The notes under the pieces were generated by a model. That model was not told where the DNA came from. It searched no databases and saw nothing but the letters and a program-made list of their open reading frames with translations. From Liolophura sinensis (taxonomy: Eukaryota; Mollusca; Polyplacophora; Chitonida; Chitonidae): 64,000 nt of DNA. The DNA lies in assembly GCF_032854445.1 (NCBI RefSeq), contig NC_088305.1, forward strand, positions 16,727,717 through 16,791,716, written 5' to 3'. Below, one piece after another: positions 55,745 through 64,000 of the stretch (the first letter of the stretch is position 1; every line of letters starts with the position of its first letter). The translations under genes were made by a program, and so were the position numbers.

Positions 55745-56295
55745 TTTTATTTCCTAATGTGCAGATAATTATCATGTGTAATGACATACAACATTGCAGA
55801 AAAATTTTTCAACTTTCACTTGGAGGAGGGGGGTAAAAATGGCTGCAAAGTACGGGTTTCTTAAGGCCCAAGGGGTCAGTCCGGAAACTAAGTAGCTTGT
55901 AGCGATGACGTCAACGATGATCCCTTTTTAAAGATAAGGGGACAGAGCGAATTATTGTGGGGTGGAGTGGGGAACAGATCGAATGGGGGCGCTAAACTCG
56001 CCCGATAAAGCCATGGAGTTTTTTATGTACAGGTCACACTGTCCACACTGTAGCGACACGGTTCACTTAGCTCGAGGCACTGCGGGGGTGTTCACTGAGT
56101 TCCGAGCAAAATCAACGATGACCTAACTTCTGAAAAAAATCCGACCGTTGACGGCAAATATAGAGGGGTGATTAACAGGTATAAAACTATCCGCAAAATG
56201 AAAATCTTTCATCAAAATTCCGGAGCATAATTTTTTGATTTGGCTTAGAAACAAAATCTTTGTTTTATAGATCCTTTTCATGTATCCTTTAAGGT
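55745..56295. other. insert of unknown origin in the I7 endonuclease
   Basis: About 550 bp absent from copy I3 at the same place. It has a G-rich stretch TTGGAGGAGGGGGGTAAAAA and TTGTGGGGTGGAGTGGGG, and it lacks TE motifs known to me. No flanking duplication or terminal repeats were resolved, so it could be a transposon, captured genomic DNA or rearranged leader. Confidence 0.4.
55906..55913. promoter_or_regulatory. perfect CRE-like palindrome
   Basis: TGACGTCA, the consensus cAMP-response element, lies in the insert within the I7 endonuclease. An 8-bp match is expected by chance about once per 65 kb, so function is unsupported. Confidence 0.15.
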
Positions 56296-59200
56296 AAATT
56301 TTATTGAAATAACAGTTAGTGCAATCATATTGCCTTTTGTCTTCAGGACACTCATCTGAAAACATCTGACAAAGATGAAATAACTCTTAAAATTTATACA
56401 CTTTACAGTACTTATGTTAACATAGATGAGCGAGCTAGTGGCGGCTCCTCCATCTTCATAAATGACGATATAATTCACAGCCCTGTTGCTCTGGATACAG
56501 AGATTCAGGCAATTGTGTTCAGTGTATATTCCTTCCAACACTTCCCAGTAACAAAATTTAAATGAACATCTACCTAAACCTTTTATAATAAGGGGAGATG
56601 TTAATTCCCATAACCCGCTAGAGGGCGGTAATAAGATAAACGATGAGGGCAAAAAATTGAAAGGCTTTTTTTCTTCTGATGGACTGTGTTATTTCAAGGA
56701 TGGTTCCAGTATATATCAGTTGTTTTGATAGCCGCCGACAGAACTATCCGAAAGACCTCAACAAATCTTAAATCCAAATCCTAAAAGCTTCGTCCGACAA
56801 TAACTGTCGTAAAGCCATAGAAGATCGTAAAAAGGCTGAACGCAGTCTAAGCATAGCCCTACTGATAATAATTTAAATCAGGTTCGTATTTTTAGAGCTA
56901 ATGCTCGCCGATTGCTTAAGTCCAAGAGCCGATCTAGTTGGCGGAACTTCGCGTCAGGCATTACGTCAAAAGCACCAATTAAGGCCTGGAACATGGTTTA
57001 AAAATTTAAGGGCAAAATTAATAAAGCTAAAGTTTAGCATTTAAAAGACGGCAATAACATTTTCACCTCTCCTAGCAGTATAGCTAATAAGCTCGCTGAA
57101 AAGTATCACAGAAATCCTTTTCTGAGAATTATTCAATGGAGTTTCAACAGTTTAGAAATCAGAAAGAGAAGGTTAAATTGCCCTTTTCTTCCAAAAATGT
57201 GGAAGACTATGATAAACCGTTTTGTATTGATGAGCGGAAAACTGCATTGAAAAAGGCTCATCACATCATCAAAGGTCTGCTAACCTAAATCTCCGAACCA
57301 TTTACCTCTTGAGTGACTTGGGCTCGCGTGGGCTTACTTAATAATATTTGGATTATAACTGCTGATTTCTCATCGTCATGGAGAGAGGCGGATGTTATCC
57401 CGGTTCCAAAACTGGGTAAGGATGATGATCCGTCTAATTACCGTATCATAGCTCTTACCAGCACTGTGTCTAGGACTATGGAACTGATGATAAATGATAC
57501 ACTTGTTTGGATTCTTGAAACAAACAAGTTACTTTCAAATGTGCAATGTGGTTTTCGTCAAGGTCGATCAACTATAGATCACCTTGTACGACTCGGAACT
57601 TTTATCGGTGATGGTCTTATTAATAATGAACATATGGTGTCGAAATTTTTTTGACCTTGAAATACATGTAGCATACTACGCCACGCGAAAAAAGTGGAAT
57701 TTTGAAAGCGGGGTTCAGATTTTCTGACTCTCGTGAGCAGGAAATGGGTGTACCCCAGGGCAGTATATTATCACCAACAAAGCCAACCAAGAAATTAGCA
57801 TTAAAAAAAATAGCTGTCTTAAAAAAATCGAAAAGTGGGCAACTGAAAAGGGTTTTAGATTTTCAACATCTACAACCGTCGGTATGCATTTTTGTAATAA
57901 ACGGAAACTTCATTTAGACCCCGAGCTTAAATTTTGTGGTGAACGTACAAATTTTTAGGACTAAAATTTTATAGTAAGTTGTTCTTTATACCTCGTATAA
58001 ACATTTACAAACGCTCTCGATATAATTAAGGTCGTGTCTAGCACCGAGTCGGGTGCTGACCGATGTACTGTATTAAACCTATATCATGCTCTGGTGAGGT
58101 CTAATTTGGACTATGGGTCCATTACTTACTGTTCCGCTAGGAAGTTATATATAAAAATGTTGAATTCTGTCCATCATCAGGGTTTGAGACTCAGCCTTGG
58201 TGCTTTAAGAACCTCACCACTAGGAGTTTGTGCGTAGAGGTTAAAGAGTCTTCTTTATATAACCCACGTATCAAACTCGGCCTTCAATATGCTACAAAGC
58301 TTAAAGCTCATCCAACAAACCCTGCCAACGGCTGTGTTTTTAATCCATCATATGGAGATAAATTTTATAGAAATCCCAATAAAACCACTTCGTTCGGTCA
58401 TCGTATACGGGACCATATTGTGGAAAGCTAACATTAGGCTGGAGGAAATAGCTCCAATGCCTTTTCCTGAGTCTCCTCCTTGGATTCTTACACAACCTAA
58501 CCTGATATTTCATCTACGTAAATATAATAAATCCTATACAAATCCCCTTATAATTCAGCAACGTTTGTGGAAAGAGTTGCGGCTGCGGGCTGTCCTAGAA
58601 CAGATAGGGCTATACTCCTGGCCTTATCATATGTTTCTTCTGGGCAAGATACGTAGTGAATTGCTATCTTGCCTTTTGGTAATACCTAATAATAAATTTA
58701 AAAATCCGCTCATTCTTGAAATCTTAGCCTTACATAGAAAACTACTTAAAAGAGGTAAAGATATTATATTCCGTTGGATACCAAGTCATATTGGTATCCA
58801 TGGAAAAACAATCGTAGACAGGGAGGCAAAGCTACCCTTAATAAATCCATATAAAAAATTAAAATCCCGTATACTGATTTTCGATCGAACATTCATAAAT
58901 ATATTCGTGGCCTTTGGTGAATGGGACGTTCAAGTCCATAATAAATTGCATAGTGTTCGCCCTGTTATTGGCTGTAATTTGTATACTCACGGTATGTTTC
59001 GAAAAGACCAAGTGGTTTTAACGAGGTGTCGTATAGGGCTTTCTCGTCTAACTCACAATTTTATTCTTGATGGGGGCTTTACCCTAGAGTGTGAAGATAC
59101 ATATACAGTCTTTCTAGATAAACTATTTTTCAAAACATCGTGGATTTCGAGTTTTAAACTGTTTTGGTTTTTATTATCTGATCTTTAAACCTGTGCAAAC

Positions 59201-59316
59201 TTTGTTTCGTGTTTGATGTTCTCACTACAATATCGAAAACCTGATCCACCTCGTATTTTCAGCTTGCCACGATATGGCTGAAATATTGCCGATGTGGCGT
59301 TGACCCATAATCAATC

Positions 59317-59525
59317 GCTCTCACCAATGCGGTTGCTGTGAGTTCAAGTCTAGCTCATGCGGACTTCCTCTCCGGCTGTACGTGGGCAGGCCTGCAGCAA
59401 CCTGCGGATGGTTGTAGTATCCCCTCTGTTCGGTTTTCTCTCATCATAACCCTGACCGCCGTCGCAAAAGGGAAGTATTCTTGAGTACGGCGTAAAACAC
59501 CAATCAAATAAATAAATAAATAAAT
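59317..59525 (+). mobile_element. SINE-1 lacking its tRNA-like start, abutting LINE I7
   Basis: Forward orientation. CTCTCACCAATGCGGTTGC, GTGAGTTCAAGTCTAGCTC (B-box-like), AGCAACCTGCGGATGGTTG, TATTCTTGAGTACGGCGTAA and an AAAT-repeat tail. The A-box end is replaced by the tail of I7. The same SINE at the same relative place precedes the second unit of the tandem duplication (60,605). Confidence 0.93.
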
Positions 59526-59559
59526 CACAATTATTCATTCATTCTTATGGAATAGAAAA

Positions 59560-60240
59560 TTAGGTTAATGATAAATTTTAGCTTATTTGTCACCTGATAT
59601 GTCTTTTAAAACGAAGAAAAAGGTCCTTTGCGATCACAAAAATAACAGAACCGATGTAAAACTTTAGGAAGATTTCGTATGTGATGAAAAGGCAATAGCT
59701 CTAAAGTATAAGTCTGTTCCACACAGACAATGCCTCAAATGCTCTTAGATAAAAACCAAAAAAGAACCATTAAAATGTCGTCCCAGCAGGCAGACTGAAA
59801 GAAATGTAATGTCTGACGTACATTTCTCCGACAGTTTCTCACCCTGGCGCTCTTAATATTGCGAAGACGTCCAAAAGCTATACGGTTTTGTGTTAAAACC
59901 GTGAAGGAATTCTGTATTAGGTGGAAGTCGTCTAATAACCCCTGTAGTAGTTTTTCGTATCGATCAGGTATTCTTCGATTAAGTCTTCAAAGTAGCGATT
60001 AGAGCATCCGGGTCTGATTGCATCTGAAGCTGTCTCTCTCCCCCAGAGTTCTCCTCCCCACCCAGCCCTGTATCTGTGTCTATCGTGACAGTTCTACATG
60101 CCGTTTGTAAATCCCACACATCTGTTGGTGTAAAGACATTGCTAGGTGGTAAAGCGGTGTTTGACAATGTCATGCTGAGTGTCAGGCTCAGTGGTCGACC
60201 AGCAGCTATTAACAAGTTTGTTTCAAAACTGTAGCACTAC
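59560..60240 (-). other. Tandem duplicate unit V1, with candidate terminal exon
   Basis: Duplicated at 60,870-61,460. A minus-strand frame is open from about 60,237 to 59,979: CYSFETNLLIAAGRPLSLTL, SMTLSNTALPPSNVFTPTDV, WDLQTACRTVTIDTDTGLGG, then an acidic/Gln-rich end QLQMQSDPDALIATLKT and stop. The upstream bases TGCTACAG could be a splice acceptor. In the second unit the same region has frameshifts and stops. I do not recognise the protein. Intactness beside a decayed duplicate makes a real exon possible but unproven. Confidence 0.35.
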
Positions 60241-60604
60241 TCTTCCTTACTAACATATTGCAAGTAATTTTGATTAAAAATTGTATGCAAATAATGCAAC
60301 AACACTTTTGATATTGCAAACCATCAAAGAAGTGCCCTTTTGTGATAAATGTGTTAATGGCTGGGGGTTTTGTTTCCAGGCTGTTTCTTAACGATTTTGT
60401 TTAACAGGACGCAACGCATATTAACCGGATTGAACAGCCATTTGTGACATTATCAGACAGCTTTATTTCAGCAATTCTTTGTCATTAGTGTCCACAAACT
60501 ATTTACGTAGTGGAATATACCACCGTCTGGCCTTTGATAATAAATTCCCATGTCATAAATTATACACCACTTTGTAAAAATTTAGAATGATAATTTTAAA
60601 TTTA
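60241..60604. other. unassigned spacer
   Basis: Nothing recognised. Confidence 0.3.
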
Positions 60605-60858
60605 GACTGCCGAGGGGTTAGCTCGCCAGCGTGGGGCAATGGTCCAGGAGCCTCTAACCAGTACAGTCGCTGGGAGTTCAAGTCCAGTTCATGATGGCTT
60701 CCTCTCCGACCGAAAGTGGGAAGGTCTTCAGCACCATGCGAAAAGTCGCGGGTATCCTCCGGTCTCTGTACGGTTTGCGCCCACCATAATGATGGCCGCC
60801 GTCGTATAAATGAAATATTATTGAGTACAGCGTAAAACACCAGTCAAATAAATAAATA
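60605..60858 (+). mobile_element. SINE-1, near full length
   Basis: Forward orientation: degraded head GACTGCCGAGGGGTTAGCTC, B-box-like GGGAGTTCAAGTCCAGTTC, CCATAATGATGGCCGCCGTC, ATTGAGTACAGCGTAAAACA and an AAAT tail. It sits at the left edge of duplicate unit V2, as the 59,317 copy does for V1, so the SINE was probably present before the duplication. Confidence 0.93.
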
Positions 60859-60869
60859 CTATTGACTTT

Positions 60870-61600
60870 CAATACCCTTTGCAATGGCATAGATGAGAAA
60901 AGCCCCAGGAAGATTCTGTATGTCATGAAAAGGGAACTGCTTTTAAGGTATAACTCTCTTCAACGCAGACCATGCTCTTGGAGGAAAAATACAACAACTG
61001 AAATGTTCTCTTGTTATATACAGTGAATGGAGCGATATATCTGAACGGGATAATGACCGTCTAAACTCCTATTCCTGACACCCTAATTATTGCAAAAGGT
61101 TTGGTAAGTATATGGGTGCTCTAAATTCGTTAAGAAAGGGTGCGAATTTATAGGAAGGCGGCCAGCATTACGGTGGGAGGAAACTGCACAGAAACCCACA
61201 ACCATCCGCAGGTTGGTTTTTCATATCGATCGGCCATACTCCGACAAAACCTTTAAAGCAGCGATTAGCACGGATAGAAAGTATCCAGGCGTGATAACTT
61301 CTTAAATTGTCTCTCCCCCAAACTCTTCCTTCCAACCCAGCCCAATAACTGTGTCTATCGTGACTGTTTGTGAAATCTAAGCGTCAGTTGGTGCATAAAC
61401 ATGCAAGCGTATAGTGATTAGGCAACGTATGATAATGAGATGTTGAGTAATGATGTTACTCAATATCATGTAAAATGCTAAAAATGAAGAAGTGTTACAC
61501 CCTATCTGTCTGAAGGTGAACACATGTGCAAAAAAGCGTTTCACTACTTCCGGTAGAAATATGTGCGTGAACTTCAAGTATATTTAAGCACTCTATTCGT
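60870..61600 (-). other. Tandem duplicate unit V2, decayed
   Basis: Matches V1 at about 1.24-1.29-kb offset. AGGAAGATTCTGTATGTCAT pairs with AGGAAGATTTCGTATGTGAT. CCAACCCAGCCC and GTGTCTATCGTGAC are shared, as is GTCAGTTGGTGCATAAACAT with CTGTTGGTGTAAAGACAT. The minus-strand frame open in V1 is interrupted here by stops (for example after YAPTDA). A SINE-1 fragment at 61,148-61,216 splits it. Confidence 0.6.
61148..61216 (-). mobile_element. SINE-1 core fragment
   Basis: GGCGGCCAGCATTACGGTGG, GAGGAAACTGCACAGAAACC and CACAACCATCCGCAGGTTGG are in reverse orientation, with neither tail nor head. It sits inside duplicate unit V2. Confidence 0.85.
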
Positions 61601-61734
61601 ATGTTTGTTGATTTTAAAGTGTAAAGGACAGGTTGTTTTGCTGTGACAAAAGGTGTTAGACAAAAAAAACAAAACAAAATAAAAAAAAACAATGTGGAAC
61701 AACGCGTTTTTGACTGCGAAATAAGCACTGTGTG

Positions 61735-61865
61735 CCAGTGTGTCTGCGGTTATAGCAACCTGGGTCGAGTCACGCCTAAGACCTTAAAAGAGGAAGTTGT
61801 AACTTCCTCGCTTAGCGTTCAGCATGAATATAGTGCAGCGACTGGTTGACTCGTGTCAGTATAAT
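61735..61865 (+). mobile_element. SINE-3 body fragment
   Basis: GGGTCGAGTCACGCCTAAGA, GAGGAAGTTGTAACTTCCTC, GCTTAGCGTTCAGCATGAAT, GCAGCGACTGGTTGACTCG and GTCAGTATAATG. It shares its first half with 4,276-4,350 and its second half with 16,535-16,615, which links those fragments into one family. Confidence 0.75.
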
Positions 61866-62151
61866 GATTATCTGGTATCTGGTAACTCTTCTCTAGTGTT
61901 TGCAATGTTAAAATTGATTCTTAAATGACCACCAAAGATGATACGTAAGGATATATACATTGCCTTCGAATGTAAGTTCTCTTGGTTGGCATACATATAC
62001 AGAGAATACGTCAAGGCAAAACGCTTCATGGTCACAAAAGAATAAATTTTTCGGCAACGTGGTGAGATGAAAGGGTAATCCCTGCTATAAGTGACTATTA
62101 AATGGTCAGCAATGGGTATCGCTTATAATTCGCACTAATAACAGCCACTCT

Positions 62152-62268
62152 TTATTTGTCCTGCAGGAAGGCAAATCTCCCAGTGGAAGGTCCTGGATTT
62201 GTCTCACTGCCAACTACCATATCTGTTAGGATTTTTTGAGATTCGATTGATATTTTCAATCGAAGGCG
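62152..62268 (-). other. open segment ending in an NPGP (2A-like) phrase
   Basis: The minus-strand frame of I8 runs past its breakpoint into RLKISIESQKILTDMVVGSE, then TNPGPSTGRFAFLQDK and stop. ETNPGP resembles the end of 2A ribosome-skipping peptides (D-x-E-x-N-P-G-P), which occur in some invertebrate retroelement ORFs. The conserved Asp is Gly here, so skipping would be doubtful. The source element is unidentified. Confidence 0.3.
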
Positions 62269-63765
62269 ACGAATATATGTAAGAATATTAGAACGAAAAT
62301 CCGTAAAAAGGGGTTTACCTTTTGACATGGACTTATTAAGGGCAACTTTTGCCTCCCTGTGTTTCCACGGATACCAGTATGGCTTGGTATCCAACACAGT
62401 ATAATATCTTTACTAACATATCAATGCCCTCTGGGCATGCCCAGGAGAAACATATGATAAGGCCAGGGGTATAGCCCTGGTCTCGGCAGAGAAGAGTAAA
62501 GAAGAGGATGACAGACGCAAAGAAGAGACTTGCTGTCCTAAGACAGCCGCAGCCGCAACTCTGTCCCCATCCTTTGACCCATCAGTATATATAAATTTAT
62601 AATCCGCGTAGTTAGCCTTAATTTTAGCAAAACTTTTCTGAATTATAAGAGGATTTGTATTTGATTGATTATATTTACGTAGATCAAATATCAGGTTACG
62701 TTGTAGAAGAAGACAGGGAGGAGACTCCAGTATACACACTGGAACTATTTCCTCTAGCATAATGTTAGCTTTCCACAATATGGTCTCATATACGAAGACC
62801 AAACGAAGGGATCCTGTTGGGACTTTTATTAAATTTATCTCCATGTGATGGATTAAAAACACAGTCGTGGGCAGGGTTTGTTGGATGAGCTTTAAGCTTT
62901 GTAGCATAATGAAGGCTCAATTTTATACGTCGGTTATATCAAGAAGACTCTACATATAAACTTTCTACTAGTGAGGTTCTAAAAGCACCAAGGCTGAGCC
63001 TCAAACCTTGGTGACGGACAGAATCCAACATTTGTATATACGACTTCCTAGCGGAACAGTAAATGATGAATCCATGATCCAGTTTAAACCTCACCAGAGA
63101 ACGATATGGGTTTGATAAAATAGACCGGTCAGCATCCCAATCGGTGCTAGATACGGCCTTGACTAGATCGAGACCCCATGTACATTTAGCTGTAAGCATT
63201 TTATATGAGGTATAAAAGATAATTTATCATCGAATATTATACCCAAAAATTTTGTTTCACCAACAATTTGAATCTGTTTACCACAACATTTTAGCTCAGG
63301 GTCAAGATGAAATTTCCGTTTATTACAAAAATGCATACCAGCGGTCAACAACGATGTTGAAAATCTAAAAACCGTTTTCAGTTACCCATTGCTCTATCTG
63401 ATTGAGACAAAGCTGCGGCTGGGCGTTACTCATATTTTTGCCACGGCAGCATATAAGGAAATCATCAACATGTTAAGGGGCCATAGATGTTCATTATTAA
63501 TAAAACCATCCCGACTGAAGGTTTCTTGTTGGTAATTTGTAACTTGTTGGTTTCAAAAAACCAAAGAAGTCTATCATTTATCATCCGTTCCATAGTCTGA
63601 CAGACACAGCTGGTAAGAGTTATGGGGCGATAATTAAACAGATGGGTATGATCCTTACCAGTTTTTCGTCGTCATATGACTGAAAAATTGTTAAGTACAA
63701 CCTATAGCACTCACCAACTCACTCCTTACGCGTTTTGGGGACCGGGATGATGCACGCCTTTCTCA
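62269..63765 (-). mobile_element. I-type LINE copy I8: RT to RNase H, both ends lost
   Basis: From high to low coordinate on the minus strand: KACIIPVPK (63,735-63,765), a nested SINE-2 tail, FNYRPITLTS with MERMINDRLLWFFETNKL at 63,520-63,645, and a deletion through motifs A and B. Motif C HVDDFLICCRGKN follows near 63,435-63,475 (Tyr replaced by His, both Asp kept), then GMHFCNKRKFHLDPELK, the thumb SLVRFKLDHGFIIYCSARK, RNase H start KFIYTDGSKDGDRVAAAAV at 62,550-62,605 and FSAETRAIPLALSYV. It ends at the RRL block near 62,269, well short of a normal 3' end. The 164-codon stretch at 62,413-62,907 is uninterrupted. Confidence 0.87.
63666..63727 (+). mobile_element. SINE-2 3' tail insertion with target-site duplication
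   Basis: CGTCGTCATATGACTGAAAA, ATTGTTAAGTACAACC and CACTCACCAACTCAC are only the last ~60 bp of SINE-2. Flanking TCCTTACCAGTTTT (63,651-63,664) and TCCTTACGCGTTTT (63,728-63,741) both encode the same PKPGKD codons of I8 on the minus strand, giving a 14-bp duplication with two mismatches. Confidence 0.88.
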
Positions 63766-63769
63766 ATGA

Positions 63770-64000
63770 ATCAAACACACAATTTCATCCTAGATGAGAG
63801 CAGTGCTCTCCAGTGTGTTGAATGTGACGCCCGATATAGCGTTAAAAATATCCTGGTTGACTGTGTACACTTTGCCCATGTTAGGCAAAGATTCTACACA
63901 GTCAACTCTGCGATGCTGTCACAAACTATTTGAGGGCTGTTGGCCTGTATCATAATATATAAATTTTAAGTGTCATAAATATTCACAGATAAAAGTTATA
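63770..64000 (+). mobile_element. I-type LINE copy I9, C-terminus, cut by window edge
   Basis: TTTCATCCTAGATGAGAGCA opens the ORF2 C-terminal block NFILDESSALQCVECDARYS then VKNILVDCVHFAHVRQRFYT and VNS, followed by 3' UTR sequence (CATAATATATAAATTTTAAG). It is on the opposite strand to I8 and adjoins it head to head. Its tail lies beyond the window. Confidence 0.85.

Larger units (their letters stand above)
55685..59110 (+). pseudogene. I7 ORF2 remnant: endonuclease, RT, RNase H
   Basis: The ORF2 start near 55,690 (CDKIIQW) is cut short. After a 550-bp insert the endonuclease resumes at 56,340 (FRTLI / QDTHLKTSDKDEITL) with IIRGDVNSHNPLEGG near 56,585-56,630. RT has VIPVPKLGKDDDPSNYRIIA at 57,393-57,450 and GFRQGRSTIDHL at 57,552-57,585. 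A frameshifted motif A FFDLE is near 57,645 and motif B EMGVPQGSILSP is at 57,740-57,775. Motif C is deleted. The thumb phrase LVRSNLDYGSITYCSARK is near 58,095-58,145. RNase H lacks its first block but keeps IIFRWIPSHIGIHG at 58,765-58,805. The C-terminus VVLTRCRIGLSRLTHNFILD lies near 59,010-59,070. Confidence 0.85.
53845..59316 (+). mobile_element. I-type LINE copy I7, longest copy, with 5' leader
   Basis: A 5.5-kb plus-strand element comprising a leader, ORF1, ORF2 and the 3' tail CACGATATGGCTGAAATATT plus GCCGATGTGGCGTTGACCC ending at 59,316. It is the only copy that keeps sequence ahead of ORF1. ORF2 is disabled by an insert in the endonuclease (about 55,745-56,295), loss of RT motif C and loss of most of RNase H. 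It abuts a SINE-1 whose head is missing, so it may have inserted into that SINE. No target-site duplication was resolved. Confidence 0.85.

Noticed and set aside
58289-59188. 299-codon host gene
   Set aside because: It is the longest open frame in the window, but its motifs (WIPSHIGIHG, LTRCRIGLSRLTHN) identify it as the RNase H and C-terminal part of LINE I7.

Overview
This window reads as intergenic, repeat-laden DNA from an animal genome, most likely a mollusc or a close lophotrochozoan relative. It is AT-rich, has no operon-like packing of genes, and every stretch I can identify comes from eukaryotic transposons. Three tRNA-derived SINE families are present. The mollusc assignment rests on my memory of these SINE and LINE tails from molluscan genomes and is only moderately secure. 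I find no intact conventional host gene. Almost every recognisable protein segment is a broken transposon reading frame with stops, frameshifts or internal deletions.

Layout. 1-1,207 is a 55-bp tandem satellite with higher-order structure. 1.4-4.35 kb is a minus-strand I-type LINE copy (I1). 4.5-6.3 kb is a plus-strand Tx1/L1-like LINE fragment. 8.2-8.5 kb is one copy of an unidentified duplicated module. 9.6-10.1 kb is a Tc1-like transposase remnant. 10.5-13.4 kb is a DIRS-order retrotransposon remnant flanked by direct repeats and split by a SINE with a target-site duplication. 13.4-22.4 kb is mostly unassigned sequence with scattered SINEs. 22.4-31.5 kb is a dense stack: four I-type LINE copies (I2-I5), a Penelope-like GIY-YIG fragment, an SGNH-hydrolase-like fragment, a SINE-2 and a TTAA-flanked MITE-like insert nested in I5. 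32.3-33.3 kb is a second Tc1-like transposase. 37.5-53.8 kb is an irregular cluster of diverged, duplicated low-copy modules that are not recognisable transposons. 53.8-59.3 kb is the longest I-type LINE copy (I7), with its 5' leader. 59.3-61.6 kb is a tandem duplication of a SINE plus a short open frame. 62.1-64.0 kb holds two more I-type LINE pieces (I8, I9).

How the parts relate. Nine I-type LINE copies share one architecture: a gag-like ORF1 with CCHC knuckles, then an ORF2 with endonuclease, reverse transcriptase and RNase H, then a short 3' tail. The long copies carry different internal deletions. The LINE tail resembles the 3' ends of the SINE families, so this LINE lineage or a relative probably mobilised the SINEs. 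Several insertions can be ordered in time from nesting and target-site duplications.

I found no clear case of a new functional system. The best unexplained signal is the duplicated module cluster, including an 86-codon frame at 8.2-8.5 kb whose paralogues are decayed. The next best are the tandem duplication at 59-61.6 kb and the TTAA-flanked insert at 30.3-30.9 kb. All homology calls come from reading translated motifs by eye. No database search was run.
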